Source: Actinomycetales bacterium UBA1383
GTDB lineage: Bacteria > Actinomycetota > Actinomycetes > Actinomycetales > Actinomycetaceae
Direction of reading: 5' to 3'
DNA length: 53,763 bases
Assembly (NCBI GenBank): GCA_002305415.1
Contig: DBQX01000029.1
Location: 1 to 53,763 of the forward strand
The position numbers were made by a program, and so were the translations under genes. The notes under the pieces were generated by a model. The model had not been told where the DNA came from, made no database searches, and worked only from the letters and a program-made list of their open reading frames with translations. Positions 42,095 to 50,245 of the stretch are shown here, one piece after another. Position 1 is the first letter of the stretch, and the number at the start of each line of letters is the position of its first letter.

Positions 42095-43260
42095 GCCCGG
42101 CACTGGCCATCGCAGCCCTGGAGATCCGGCGCTTCCTGAGCGAGCGCATCACCCTGTTCACCACCCTCGTGATGCCGGCCGCCCTCATGCTCATCATCGG
42201 CACCGCCTTCTCCGGCGGGACCCCGGCCCTGCCGGTGGGGCTCCTCGACGACGACGACACGCCCGCGTCCGCCCGGTTCGCCGAGCGGCTCGAGGACTCG
42301 ATCCTCACCGTCCGCGCGTACGACGACCCCGACGACGTCGCGCGCGACATCCGGCTCGGCTTCCTCGCGGCCGGGGTCCAGCTCCCCGCCGGCTTCGCCG
42401 ACGGACTCGAGGGCGACGGCACCGAGGTGGTGATGACGCTCGACCAGACCTCGACCGACGGCGCCGCCGTGGCCGCGGCCATCAGCGCCACCGCCGCGGA
42501 GTTCGGCCGCGCGCCGACCGCGGTGCGGGTGGGGCTCGCCGCGCTGGGGCGTTCGGATCCCGAGGCGGAGGCGGTGCTCGCCGAGGTGGCGGGCGACGTC
42601 GTCGACGCGCTGCCGCCGGTGACGGTGGAGGCGACGACGGTCGGAACCGAGCCTCCGACCGGGAGCGCGTTCGCCTCCGCGATGTACACCCAGCTCACCC
42701 TGTTCATCTTCCTCAACGGGATGCTCGCCGGGATCCCGCTGGTCGAGTCGCGGCGGCTCGGAGTGGCGCGCCGGATGCTCAGCACCCCGACGGGCGTGGG
42801 TCCGCAACTCCTGGGCGTGGGCCTCGGGCGGTGGGGACTGGGGCTGATCCAGTCGGCGATCCTGGTCGGCCTCGGCGTGGGCGTCTTCGGGGTGGGGATC
42901 GGGCACTGGCCCACCGCACTGGTCCTGGTGCTCCTGTGGTGCGCGATCGGTGCGGTGGTGGGGATGCTGCTCGGCGCCCTCGGGCGAACGGAGGACCAGG
43001 TGGTGGCCTGGTCGGTCCCGCTCGGGATCGGGATGGCGATGCTGGGCGGGGCGATGTGGCCGCTGTCGGTGGTGCCCCCGTTCATGCGGGTGATCGGGCA
43101 CCTCACCCCACACGCCTGGGCGATCGAGGCGTGGGACGCCGTCGTCAACGACGGGGCCCGCCTCCCGGACATCGCCCTGGACCTGGGCGTGCTCCTCGCG
43201 GTCACGCTGGTCATCGGCGGGCTCTCGATCACGCTGTTGCGGCGGTCGCTCGCGCGGTGA
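42091..43260 (+). CDS. ABC-2 type permease, second
   Basis: 389-residue paralogue of the preceding permease with the same topology: ITLFTTLVMPAALMLIIGTAF near the N-terminus, an external domain (about 45-195), then PLVESRRLGVARRMLSTPTGVGPQLLGVG and four or five helices, including VPPFMRVIGHLTPHAWAIEAW, a common ABC-2 C-terminal motif. The two permeases probably form a heterodimer with the shared ATPase. Start GTG 42091, overlapping by 4 bases. Confidence 0.92.
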   Translation: MSPALAIAALEIRRFLSERITLFTTLVMPAALMLIIGTAFSGGTPALPVGLLDDDDTPASARFAERLEDSILTVRAYDDPDDVARDIRLGFLAAGVQLPAGFADGLEGDGTEVVMTLDQTSTDGAAVAAAISATAAEFGRAPTAVRVGLAALGRSDPEAEAVLAEVAGDVVDALPPVTVEATTVGTEPPTGSAFASAMYTQLTLFIFLNGMLAGIPLVESRRLGVARRMLSTPTGVGPQLLGVGLGRWGLGLIQSAILVGLGVGVFGVGIGHWPTALVLVLLWCAIGAVVGMLLGALGRTEDQVVAWSVPLGIGMAMLGGAMWPLSVVPPFMRVIGHLTPHAWAIEAWDAVVNDGARLPDIALDLGVLLAVTLVIGGLSITLLRRSLAR

Positions 43261-43270
43261 TCAGCCGCAG

Positions 43271-45817
43271 TCAGCCGCAGCGCACCTCCTGGGACACGAC
43301 GTTGGAGTAGACCACCAGCCCGGGCGTCGCCGTCACGTGGATCACGGAGGCGAACTCGGCGCTCTGCGGCGAGACCGTGGCGATGACGTTCTCCTCGCGG
43401 AGGAGGCGCTCGGGGTTGAACACCACGTCCCGCTGGCCGTCGAAGATGGCCACGTAGAAGATGCCGGACTCGACGAGGTCCTGGAAGAAGTGGCTGCCGT
43501 AGGAGAGTTCCGGCATGAAGCCCTCCTCCTTGGAGGCGACCTCGCAGATCACCGCCACGTTCGCGAGCTCCGCGAACCTCACCGGCACCCCGAGCGACGG
43601 TGTGGTGGTCCCCCACCGCCCGGGTCCCACCACCATCACGCTGCTGCCCGCCAGCGCCCGGTTGAGGACGCCGATCTCGCGGGCGACGGCGTGCTTGGCC
43701 TGCTCCGGCAGGTCGAGGTACTCCTGGGGGCGGACGAACACCACGTGGTCCAGCGGGATGCGGACGTTCCCGCCCATGAAGTTGCCCTTGTTGGAGAAGA
43801 GGAGCTCGGAGGGCTCGAACTCGGGGATTTCCACCGTGGCGCCGAGTCCCTTGGTCTGCAGCGGCCGGCACTGCACGATGTTGACCTTGAAGGCGCCCTG
43901 CCGGTCGAAGTTGCCGGTGAACTCCACGTCGACGGGGTAGTCGTAGGCCGCGGCGAGGGTGCGCAGCGTGTCCCGGAGCACTGCCGGGAAGTCGGTCTGG
44001 CCGAGCAGCTTCCGGAAGTCGAGGATGTGGGGCACGCGGCGGTCCGCATGGCCCATCTCCCGCAGCCAGCGGACGGTCTGGTGATCCACGGAGAGGAACA
44101 GGTTCTTGTCCGTCTTGATGTCGTGGGCGAACACGTGCTCCATCGGCCGTGTCACCAGGGCGTTGTCCTCGAGGGAGATGACGTCGACGTTGCGCTGGGA
44201 GAACTTCTTCTCGTCCCCGTAGTTCGTGGGTGGCTGGCGGAGCGGGTCGTCGAGAGTGACGATGCGGGCATAGTCACCCACGGTCCGGTCCACGGCCCGG
44301 GTTCCGAGCCCGAAGACGAGGCGCACCATGCCCGCCTCCATGTCGGTGTCGGGATCCCAGATGTAGAGGTTGGAGGAGTTCGCGACTCCGGCGACGTGGG
44401 GGAAGTAGTCGGCGCCGTACTGGTCCCCGGAGACACGCTGGACGAGGATCGCCATCTGCTCGTCCTTGTCGAACAGGCCGCGGTGCATGCGGTAGGCGAG
44501 CGCGTCGTCGTTCATCGTGGAGGCGTAGACGGTGCGCACCGCCTGGGCGAACTCGGCGTAGCGCTCCTCGGGCGAGCCCTGGTTCGCGCAGAAGAGGCTC
44601 TCGTACTTGCCGGCGAACGCGTTGCCGTAGGAGTCCTCCAGCAGCGAGCTGGAGCGCACGATGATCGGGGACTGCCCGAAGTGCTCCAGCAGTTGCATGA
44701 ACTGCTCCCGGACGTTCGTGGGGAACGCGCCGTGCAACAGGAGCCTGCGGAGCTCCTCGGCGTGGGTGTAGTAGCCCTCCGCGGTCTTCTGCCTGGTGCG
44801 CAGCCGCCACCAGCCGTTCTCCACGATGTAGGAGTAGAAGATGTCGGAACCGAGGTAGAAGGAGTCGTGCGGCTCGAGGTAGGGGGTGAAGCGCTCGCCG
44901 CCGTCCTTCTCGAGGATGCTGTTCGCGAGCAGCATGCCGACGCTCTTGCCGCCGATGTACCCGGTCCCCACCTCGCGGGAGGCGATCCTGAGGATGTCGG
45001 CCAGCGTGAAGTACCGCTGGCACAGCCCGAACAGCTTCGACTCCCGGCCGATGAGCATCTGCATCAGCAGGTCCTTCGTCTCCTCCTGTTGCTCCGGAGG
45101 GAGGGCGAGGGCGGCGCGGGCCCGGTCGAAGGTGGTGTTCCAGTGGTCGGGACGGTCCGTGGCGTGCGGGATCCGGGCGAACAGGCTCGCCAGGTCCGCG
45201 CTCGCGGTGACGCTGACCGCCTCCGACTCGGTCACGAGGTGCGGGAAGAACATCGTGGAGGAGTAGCGCTGCCACACCTTGAGGGGGTGGATGTAGAGCT
45301 GCCCGTCCACCTGGTAGAGGTCCAGCAGCAGCTGGGTGGTCTCCCGGATCCCGGCGATCGTGTGGTAGGTGTGCGAGTTGCGGATGAGCGCGAAGTAGGC
45401 GATCGTGTCGAGCTCGTACAGGAAGGGGCAGGTGACCTTGAAGAAGTTGCCGATCATCAGGTCCGAGTACCAGGACGGCAGCAGGTCCGTGAGGCAGTCG
45501 AACACGTAGAAGGCCCGCAGTCCCTCCTTCTCCACCAGGTTGTGGACCTCGGTGGCGAAGGTCTCGAAGCCGGCGTCGGCGTCGAGGCGGTGGATGGTGA
45601 TGTCCGGATCGTCCGGCACCAGGGGGTCGTGACGGCCGAAGCGGACGTACACGATGGACCGCCCGTCCGCGCGGGCCTGCGCCACGAAGGGGTCCACCAC
45701 CCGGCGGTAGTCGTCGACAGTGTCCACCTGCCACACCACGTTGTCCCCGAGGCGGAGGCAGTCGATGACGTCGTCGAAACCGGACAGGCCTGTGCTCACC
45801 CGGGAGGGGATCTTCAT
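43271..45817 (-). CDS. PEP/pyruvate-binding-domain protein with KaiC/RecA-like N-terminus
   Basis: 848-residue cytosolic protein. Residues about 1-220 look like a RecA/KaiC-type module (RVSTGLSGFDDVIDCLRLGDNVVWQV) but lack a GxxxxGK(T/S) P-loop. Residues about 280-700 are the ATP-grasp PEP/pyruvate-binding domain: GTGYIGGKSVGMLLANSIL, IIVRSSSLLEDSYGNAFAGKYES, and VNIVQCRPLQTKG. The phosphohistidine swivel domain and PEP-binding TIM barrel of true PEP synthase or PPDK are absent. A C-terminal about 140-residue part (VVGPGRWGTTTPSLGVPV) is conserved in this rare type. It cannot carry out the normal PEP synthase cycle alone. Role unknown. ATG 45817. Confidence 0.8.
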   Translation of the reverse strand: MKIPSRVSTGLSGFDDVIDCLRLGDNVVWQVDTVDDYRRVVDPFVAQARADGRSIVYVRFGRHDPLVPDDPDITIHRLDADAGFETFATEVHNLVEKEGLRAFYVFDCLTDLLPSWYSDLMIGNFFKVTCPFLYELDTIAYFALIRNSHTYHTIAGIRETTQLLLDLYQVDGQLYIHPLKVWQRYSSTMFFPHLVTESEAVSVTASADLASLFARIPHATDRPDHWNTTFDRARAALALPPEQQEETKDLLMQMLIGRESKLFGLCQRYFTLADILRIASREVGTGYIGGKSVGMLLANSILEKDGGERFTPYLEPHDSFYLGSDIFYSYIVENGWWRLRTRQKTAEGYYTHAEELRRLLLHGAFPTNVREQFMQLLEHFGQSPIIVRSSSLLEDSYGNAFAGKYESLFCANQGSPEERYAEFAQAVRTVYASTMNDDALAYRMHRGLFDKDEQMAILVQRVSGDQYGADYFPHVAGVANSSNLYIWDPDTDMEAGMVRLVFGLGTRAVDRTVGDYARIVTLDDPLRQPPTNYGDEKKFSQRNVDVISLEDNALVTRPMEHVFAHDIKTDKNLFLSVDHQTVRWLREMGHADRRVPHILDFRKLLGQTDFPAVLRDTLRTLAAAYDYPVDVEFTGNFDRQGAFKVNIVQCRPLQTKGLGATVEIPEFEPSELLFSNKGNFMGGNVRIPLDHVVFVRPQEYLDLPEQAKHAVAREIGVLNRALAGSSVMVVGPGRWGTTTPSLGVPVRFAELANVAVICEVASKEEGFMPELSYGSHFFQDLVESGIFYVAIFDGQRDVVFNPERLLREENVIATVSPQSAEFASVIHVTATPGLVVYSNVVSQEVRCG

Positions 45818-45844
45818 GCCAGAAGCGTACGGCCGCGACGGATC

Positions 45845-47152
45845 TCAGCTTTCGGCGTCCACGGACGGCGCCACCGGCACGGCGCCCGGCGCCGGGGACC
45901 CACCGACGGCGAGGCCCCAGAGCGAACCGGCGAGGACCGCGAGGTTGAGGAGGGCGGACGACCACAGCCCGATCTGGCTGCCGCCCCACCACGTGCCGAA
46001 GCCGATCAGGTTCATGGCCAGCAGGCCCGCACCCACGCCGACGGCGCACGGGAGCGCGGGCACGGACCGCCGCGCCCACGTCGCGGCGCGGGCACGGGCA
46101 GCGGCGTCGACACGACCCGCCAGCCCGGCCAGCGGGAGCGCCACCGCGAGGACGACCGCGAACACCGTCAGGTGCAGCGCCCACCATCCGACGCCGAACG
46201 GCCGGGGCGCGGCACCGAGGAGCCAGACCAGGCCGACAGCCACCGTCATCACCGGGATGTGCCAGAGGTACACGCCGACGGCGCGCGCGCCGAACGCGGC
46301 GACGGCGAGGTAGGCGCGGTCGTGGGAGAGCGCGCGGTGGAGCGCCGGCCAGGCCGCCGCCACGGCCAGCGCCAGTGCGGTGCCGTACAGCGCGATCACG
46401 AGCGTGGGTGGCGAGAGGTTGGAGGGCTCGGGGTCGCCGGCGCGGGTCGTGAGCGCGGTGGAGTACGGGCCCGCCACTGCGAGTGCCACGGCGGCCGCCA
46501 GCGAGACCGCGGCCAGCGGCAGGGTCCGGCGCATCCCGGCGGCGCGCATCGCGGGGAGGTGGTAGCCGAGCTGGTGGAGGAAGCCCCAGACCAGGAGGAG
46601 GTTGAGCCACCCGAGACCGGGGTGGAGGTTCCAGCGGGCGGCGTCGACGGCGACGATCGCCGCCAGCCACGCCGACACCGTCAGGGCGGGGCGGACCGCC
46701 CAGCGACTGGTCCACGGCACCGCCGTCGTGACCAGCGCGTACACCCCGAGGAACCACAGCAGCTGGGCGAGGAAGCGGCCTGCCACGACGGCGTCGTCCG
46801 CGAGGACGGGAACGAGGGCCAGCGGCAGCAGGACCGCCGTCCAGGTGCCCGCGTACACCAGCCCCGGGGCGCCGAGGCGCAGCACCCGGCGGCGGAGGTA
46901 GTCGGCGACGTCGGGATGCCGCCCCCAGGAGAGGAGGTTGGTGGCGCCGCCCGCAGTGAAGAACAGCGGGACGACCTGCAGCAGCCAGGTGGCCCACACG
47001 ACGTCCGGACGGACGTCGAGCGCACTCGCCGCGGTCCCGGACGAGAGGTCCCACGCGGCCGCGTGGATGAACACGACCGAGAGGAGGGCGAAGGCGCGGA
47101 CGGCGTCGAGGACGCGGTCACGGCCGACGACGACCGGTACCTCACCGCGCAC
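45845..47152 (-). CDS. Acyltransferase-3 family membrane protein
   Basis: 435-residue polytopic protein, about 10 helices. It starts VVGRDRVLDAVRAFALLSVVFIHAAAW, the family R-x-x-x-DxxRAxA opening with the catalytic His, and has VPLFFTAGGATNLLSW further on. The group O-acylates cell-surface glycans, lipids or antibiotics. GTG 47152 has GGAGG upstream. It is divergent from the NUDIX gene. A second acyltransferase-3 protein lies at 50246-51631 and has a similar FxAxG motif; they are distant paralogues. Confidence 0.85.
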   Translation of the reverse strand: MRGEVPVVVGRDRVLDAVRAFALLSVVFIHAAAWDLSSGTAASALDVRPDVVWATWLLQVVPLFFTAGGATNLLSWGRHPDVADYLRRRVLRLGAPGLVYAGTWTAVLLPLALVPVLADDAVVAGRFLAQLLWFLGVYALVTTAVPWTSRWAVRPALTVSAWLAAIVAVDAARWNLHPGLGWLNLLLVWGFLHQLGYHLPAMRAAGMRRTLPLAAVSLAAAVALAVAGPYSTALTTRAGDPEPSNLSPPTLVIALYGTALALAVAAAWPALHRALSHDRAYLAVAAFGARAVGVYLWHIPVMTVAVGLVWLLGAAPRPFGVGWWALHLTVFAVVLAVALPLAGLAGRVDAAARARAATWARRSVPALPCAVGVGAGLLAMNLIGFGTWWGGSQIGLWSSALLNLAVLAGSLWGLAVGGSPAPGAVPVAPSVDAES

Positions 47153-47256
47153 GATGATCCTCCCTCCGGCCGCGGGGGCTGGTGGTGCCGCCCAGCGTAC
47201 GCTTCACCACCCGTTGCGGGGGTGCGCTAGCCTGTGAGATGGGAGGAAACACGAGG

Positions 47257-47775
47257 ATGCCTGTACATTCGGCCGGGCTGCTGGCGTACCGCTTCTGTGC
47301 GCCTGACAGGCCCAAGGGCGAGCCTGTGGGGCCGGAGGAAGTCGGCGACCACTGCATCGAGGTGTTCCTCGTCCACATGGGTGGGCCGTTCTGGTGGCGC
47401 AAGGACGACGGCGCGTGGTCACTGCCCAAGGGGGAGTACGACCCCGACCAGGAGGATTCCGCGGACGCCGCGGTCCGCGAGTTCGAGGAGGAGGTCGGCG
47501 TGCCATGGACCGGCCCCCTGGACCTCCTGGGCGAGTTCCGGCAGCCCAGCCGCAAGGTCCTCACCGTTCACCACGGCGCCGCCCCCCTGATGCTCGAGTT
47601 CGTGTCCTCCAACCTCTTCGAGGTGGAGTGGCCCCGGAACTCGGGACGGATCCGGCGATTCCCCGAGGTGGACCGTGCCGAGTGGTTCACGCTCGGCGAG
47701 GCACGAGCCAAGCTGGTCCCCAGCCAGGTGCAGATCCTGGATGCGCTGGTGAAGCGCCTGCGCGCCGCCGGTTGA
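47257..47775 (+). CDS. NUDIX hydrolase
   Basis: 172-residue nucleoside-diphosphate-linked hydrolase. The Nudix box is KGEYDPDQEDSADAAVREFEEEVG, with catalytic REFEEEVG and one extra residue after the first Gly relative to the consensus. This extra residue is normal in the KGEYDPDE-type subfamily. It is preceded by WWRKDDGAWSLPKGEY, typical of bacterial NUDIX proteins of unspecified substrate. ATG 47257 (MPVHSAGLLAYRF) has GGGAGGA 9 nt upstream; ATG 47239 is a less likely alternative. TAGCCT (47228-47233) may be its -10 element. The stop lies inside a strong terminator. Confidence 0.9.
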   Translation: MPVHSAGLLAYRFCAPDRPKGEPVGPEEVGDHCIEVFLVHMGGPFWWRKDDGAWSLPKGEYDPDQEDSADAAVREFEEEVGVPWTGPLDLLGEFRQPSRKVLTVHHGAAPLMLEFVSSNLFEVEWPRNSGRIRRFPEVDRAEWFTLGEARAKLVPSQVQILDALVKRLRAAG

Positions 47776-47794
47776 GCACCGGCGGCGCGCAGGC
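47756..47794. terminator. 17-bp perfect-stem bidirectional terminator over the NUDIX stop codon
   Basis: GCCTGCGCGCCGCCGGT (47756-47772) pairs without mismatch with ACCGGCGGCGCGCAGGC (47778-47794) around TGAGC, which holds the TGA stop. It lies 20 bases past the end of the minus-strand lipoyl gene, so it probably ends both convergent transcripts. Confidence 0.85.
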
Positions 47795-47813
47795 TTGTCT
47801 CCTCGCGGACGGG

Positions 47814-48047
47814 CTACTCGATGCGCGCGATGACCGCTCCCTGGATGACGGCGGTCTCCTCGGCCACCAGCAGGCGCACCACACCGGCGGCCGGCGCGGA
47901 CACCTCCACCGAGGCCTTCTCCACCATCACCTCCGCGAGGAGCTGGCCCGCGGTCACGGATTGCCCGTCGTCCACGAACCACGTCGAGACGACACCCTCG
48001 ACGTCGGGCTTGTCCCGCGCGAGGACGGGGAAGACGACGTCCGTCAT
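47814..48047 (-). CDS. Stand-alone lipoyl/biotinyl-domain protein
   Basis: 77-residue lipoyl domain. The lipoylation turn is EVMVEKASVEV, with the modified Lys in the E-K-A-S-V context typical of E2 components. The flanks FVDDGQSVTAGQLLAEV and IQGAVIARI complete a single barrel. There is no peripheral-subunit-binding or acyltransferase domain. It overlaps the E1 beta stop by 4 bases (ATGA) and is the last gene of E1 alpha - E1 beta - lipoyl. It could shuttle the acyl group to an E2 core encoded elsewhere. Confidence 0.9.
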   Translation of the reverse strand: MTDVVFPVLARDKPDVEGVVSTWFVDDGQSVTAGQLLAEVMVEKASVEVSAPAAGVVRLLVAEETAVIQGAVIARIE

Positions 48048-49084
48048 CCGAGCACCTTCCGGATCGCTCCCTCGATGCGCTCGGGCCGCGGCAGGACGGC
48101 GTACTCCAGGGAGCGGGCGTACGGCACCGGGACGTCCGGGTTGGCGACCCGGACCACGGGGGCGCGCAGCATCGACGGGTCGTGGTCGGTGATCGTCGCC
48201 GCGATCTCGCCGGAGAGCCCGTAGGAGAGGTAGTCCTCGTCGACCACGACCAGGTGCCCGGTCTTGCCGACCGACCGCAGCACGGTCTCACGGTCGAGCG
48301 GGACCAGGCTGCGCAGGTCGATGACCTCGACGCCGATCCCCTCACCCGCCAGCTTCTCGGCAACGTCGAGCGCGTGGTGGACGGAGAGGGACAGCGTGAC
48401 GACGGTGACGTCGTCGCCGTCGCGGGCGATGCGTGCCTTGCCTATGGGCACCTCGTACGCCTCGGTGGGCACGTCCGCGATGGAGCGGGGGTTCTTGGCC
48501 ATCCACGGCAGGCCCATGACGCCCTTGTGGAACATGTACACCACGGGGTTGTCGTCCCGGATCGCGGCGGTCATGAGGCCCTTCGCGTCATAGGGGTTGG
48601 AGGGCACGACCACCTTCATGCCGGGCAGGTGCGCGAACGTGGCCCACAGGCACTGGGAGTGCTGGGCCGCGTCGCCGTACCCGCCGCCGACGGCGGTGGT
48701 GAGCACCATCGGGACCTTGACGTTGCCGCCGGACTCGAAGTGGATCTTCGCCATGTGGTTGTAGATCTGGTCCAGGCACACGCCCATGAAGTCCGCGAAC
48801 ATGAGCTCCGCGATGGGCCGCATGCCCTCGGTGGCGGCCCCGATGGCGAGCCCGATGAACGCGGTCTCGGAGATCGGGGTGTCGATGATGCGCTCGGGGC
48901 CGTACTTGTCGAGCAGGCCGAGCGTGGAGGAGAAGATGCCGCCGTACGTGCCGACGTCCTCCCCCAGGTAGAAGACGGACGGGTCGCGCTCCATCTCCAG
49001 GTCGATGGCCTCGACCATGGCGTTCGCCGTGGAGAGGCGGTGGGTGGCGCTGAGCTCCGCCTGGGGAGCCTCTGCGAGTGTCAT
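48044..49084 (-). CDS. 2-oxoacid/acetoin dehydrogenase E1 beta subunit
   Basis: 346-residue TPP-dependent dehydrogenase beta chain. Family blocks are VFYLGEDVGTYGGIFSSTLGL, IIDTPISETAFIGLAIGAA, AELMFADFMGVCLDQIYNHMAK, and VVVPSNPYDAKGLMTAAI, then the transketolase C-terminal domain EVIDLRSLVPLDRETVLRSV. It could act on pyruvate, branched-chain oxoacids or acetoin; sequence does not decide. It starts at ATG 49084, 12 bases after the E1 alpha stop, with GAGGAGGG nearby. Confidence 0.93.
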   Translation of the reverse strand: MTLAEAPQAELSATHRLSTANAMVEAIDLEMERDPSVFYLGEDVGTYGGIFSSTLGLLDKYGPERIIDTPISETAFIGLAIGAATEGMRPIAELMFADFMGVCLDQIYNHMAKIHFESGGNVKVPMVLTTAVGGGYGDAAQHSQCLWATFAHLPGMKVVVPSNPYDAKGLMTAAIRDDNPVVYMFHKGVMGLPWMAKNPRSIADVPTEAYEVPIGKARIARDGDDVTVVTLSLSVHHALDVAEKLAGEGIGVEVIDLRSLVPLDRETVLRSVGKTGHLVVVDEDYLSYGLSGEIAATITDHDPSMLRAPVVRVANPDVPVPYARSLEYAVLPRPERIEGAIRKVLG

Positions 49085-49096
49085 GATGCCCTCCTC

Positions 49097-50116
49097 TCAG
49101 GCGAAGACGTACGAGCCGGCGGTGCCGGGCTCGGGGACGGGACTGTTCTTGGCGAAGGTGATGGCGTCGTCGACCTGCTCACGGGCCGCGGCCCTGATCC
49201 GCTCCACGCCGTCGGCGTCGAGCACCCCGTCGGCGAGGAGCCGCTCGATGTACTTCGCGATCGGGTCGCGGGCGGGCACGTCCGCGAGTTCGGGCCGGTA
49301 GCCCTGCGCGTCGCCCTCGAAGTGGCCGAGCATGCGCACGGTGTGCACCTCGATGAGGCTCGGCCCCTCGCCGGCGCGAGCACGCCCGACGGCACGGGCC
49401 GCGGCCGCGTACACGCCCTCGACGTCGTTGTCCTCCACCCGCTCCCCCGGGATGCCGTACGCGGCGGCCCGGTCGGCGTTGTTGGGGATCGCGGTGGACG
49501 ACGTGCGCGGCACCGAGATGCCCCAGTCGTTGTCCTCCACGATGAACACGACCGGCAGCTTCCACAGGGCGGCAAGGTTCAGGGACTCGTGGAAGGCGCC
49601 CTGGTTGGCGGCGCCCTCACCGGTCACGGCGACGGCGATCGCGTCCTTCCCCTGGCGCTTGAACGCGAACGCCATGCCGAGTGCCGGCGGGTAGCCCTCG
49701 GCGATGATGCCCGAGCAGGAGAAATGGGTCTTCGGGTCGAAGAGGTGCATGTGGCCCCCGCGTCCGTGGCCGAGTCCGTCGACCCGGCCGTAGATCTCCG
49801 CGGTCATCGCGCGCAGGTCCATCCCGTGGGCGATCGCGAAGTGGTGCGGGCGGTGGGTGGCGGTGACGGCGTCATCGGTGGTGAGGTGGGCGCACACCCC
49901 GGCGGCCACCGGCTCCTGGCCGGCTGACAGGTGCATCTCGCCCGGGATGAGACCCTTGCCGATGTCGAAGCCCGGTCCCTTGTCCGCGTGGTACTCCCGC
50001 TGGATCGCCTCCTCCCAGGTGCGGGAGAGCACCATCACCTCGAGGAGCTTCTGGCGCACGTCGGGTGGGAGCTTCGTGGCCGGCTCCCGCGCGACATCAG
50101 TACTGGTGGTTGACAT
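49097..50116 (-). CDS. 2-oxoacid/acetoin dehydrogenase E1 alpha subunit
   Basis: 339-residue TPP-binding alpha chain. The TPP motif begins AVTGEGAANQGAFHESLNLA and ends VVFIVEDNDWGISVP. RPHHFAIAHG and GRGGHMHLFDP also fit E1 alpha. GEMHLSAGQEPVAAGVCAHL is the usual N-terminal block. It is most like AcoA/acetoin-dehydrogenase or PDH E1 alpha. The ATG 50116 has GGAGG 7 nt upstream. It is the first gene of a three-gene operon; two palindromes lie just upstream. Confidence 0.93.
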   Translation of the reverse strand: MSTTSTDVAREPATKLPPDVRQKLLEVMVLSRTWEEAIQREYHADKGPGFDIGKGLIPGEMHLSAGQEPVAAGVCAHLTTDDAVTATHRPHHFAIAHGMDLRAMTAEIYGRVDGLGHGRGGHMHLFDPKTHFSCSGIIAEGYPPALGMAFAFKRQGKDAIAVAVTGEGAANQGAFHESLNLAALWKLPVVFIVEDNDWGISVPRTSSTAIPNNADRAAAYGIPGERVEDNDVEGVYAAAARAVGRARAGEGPSLIEVHTVRMLGHFEGDAQGYRPELADVPARDPIAKYIERLLADGVLDADGVERIRAAAREQVDDAITFAKNSPVPEPGTAGSYVFA

Positions 50117-50163
50117 GATGCCTCCGTTGGCTTGTCCGCTGGTGTGACTAATCTTTCCATCTC

Positions 50164-50198
50164 GATTTGGTCAAATCAACAGTGCATCAGCGATGCAC
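50164..50198. promoter_or_regulatory. Two palindromes upstream of the E1 alpha operon
   Basis: GATTTG-GT-CAAATC (50164-50177) and GTGCATC-AGC-GATGCAC (50182-50198) are both perfect inverted repeats only 4 bases apart. They lie 48-82 bases upstream of the E1 alpha ATG, in an unusually AT-rich patch, and also upstream of the divergent acyltransferase gene. TTGATT and TTGACC on the minus strand overlap the first palindrome and could be the -35 region, so a bound regulator would block it. Confidence 0.5.
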
Positions 50199-50245
50199 AT
50201 GGTATACGCACAGTGCCGCGAAGCGCCGTCACCGGAGGCATGCCA

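Noticed and set aside
43271..45817. Canonical phosphoenolpyruvate synthase (ppsA)
   Set aside because: The phosphohistidine and PEP-binding barrel domains are missing and the N-terminus is unrelated.
43337..47230. A 1297-residue plus-strand open frame
   Set aside because: It is antisense to the PEP-binding protein and acyltransferase genes, low-complexity (Gly/Glu/Arg/Val), and has no family motifs; a high-GC shadow.
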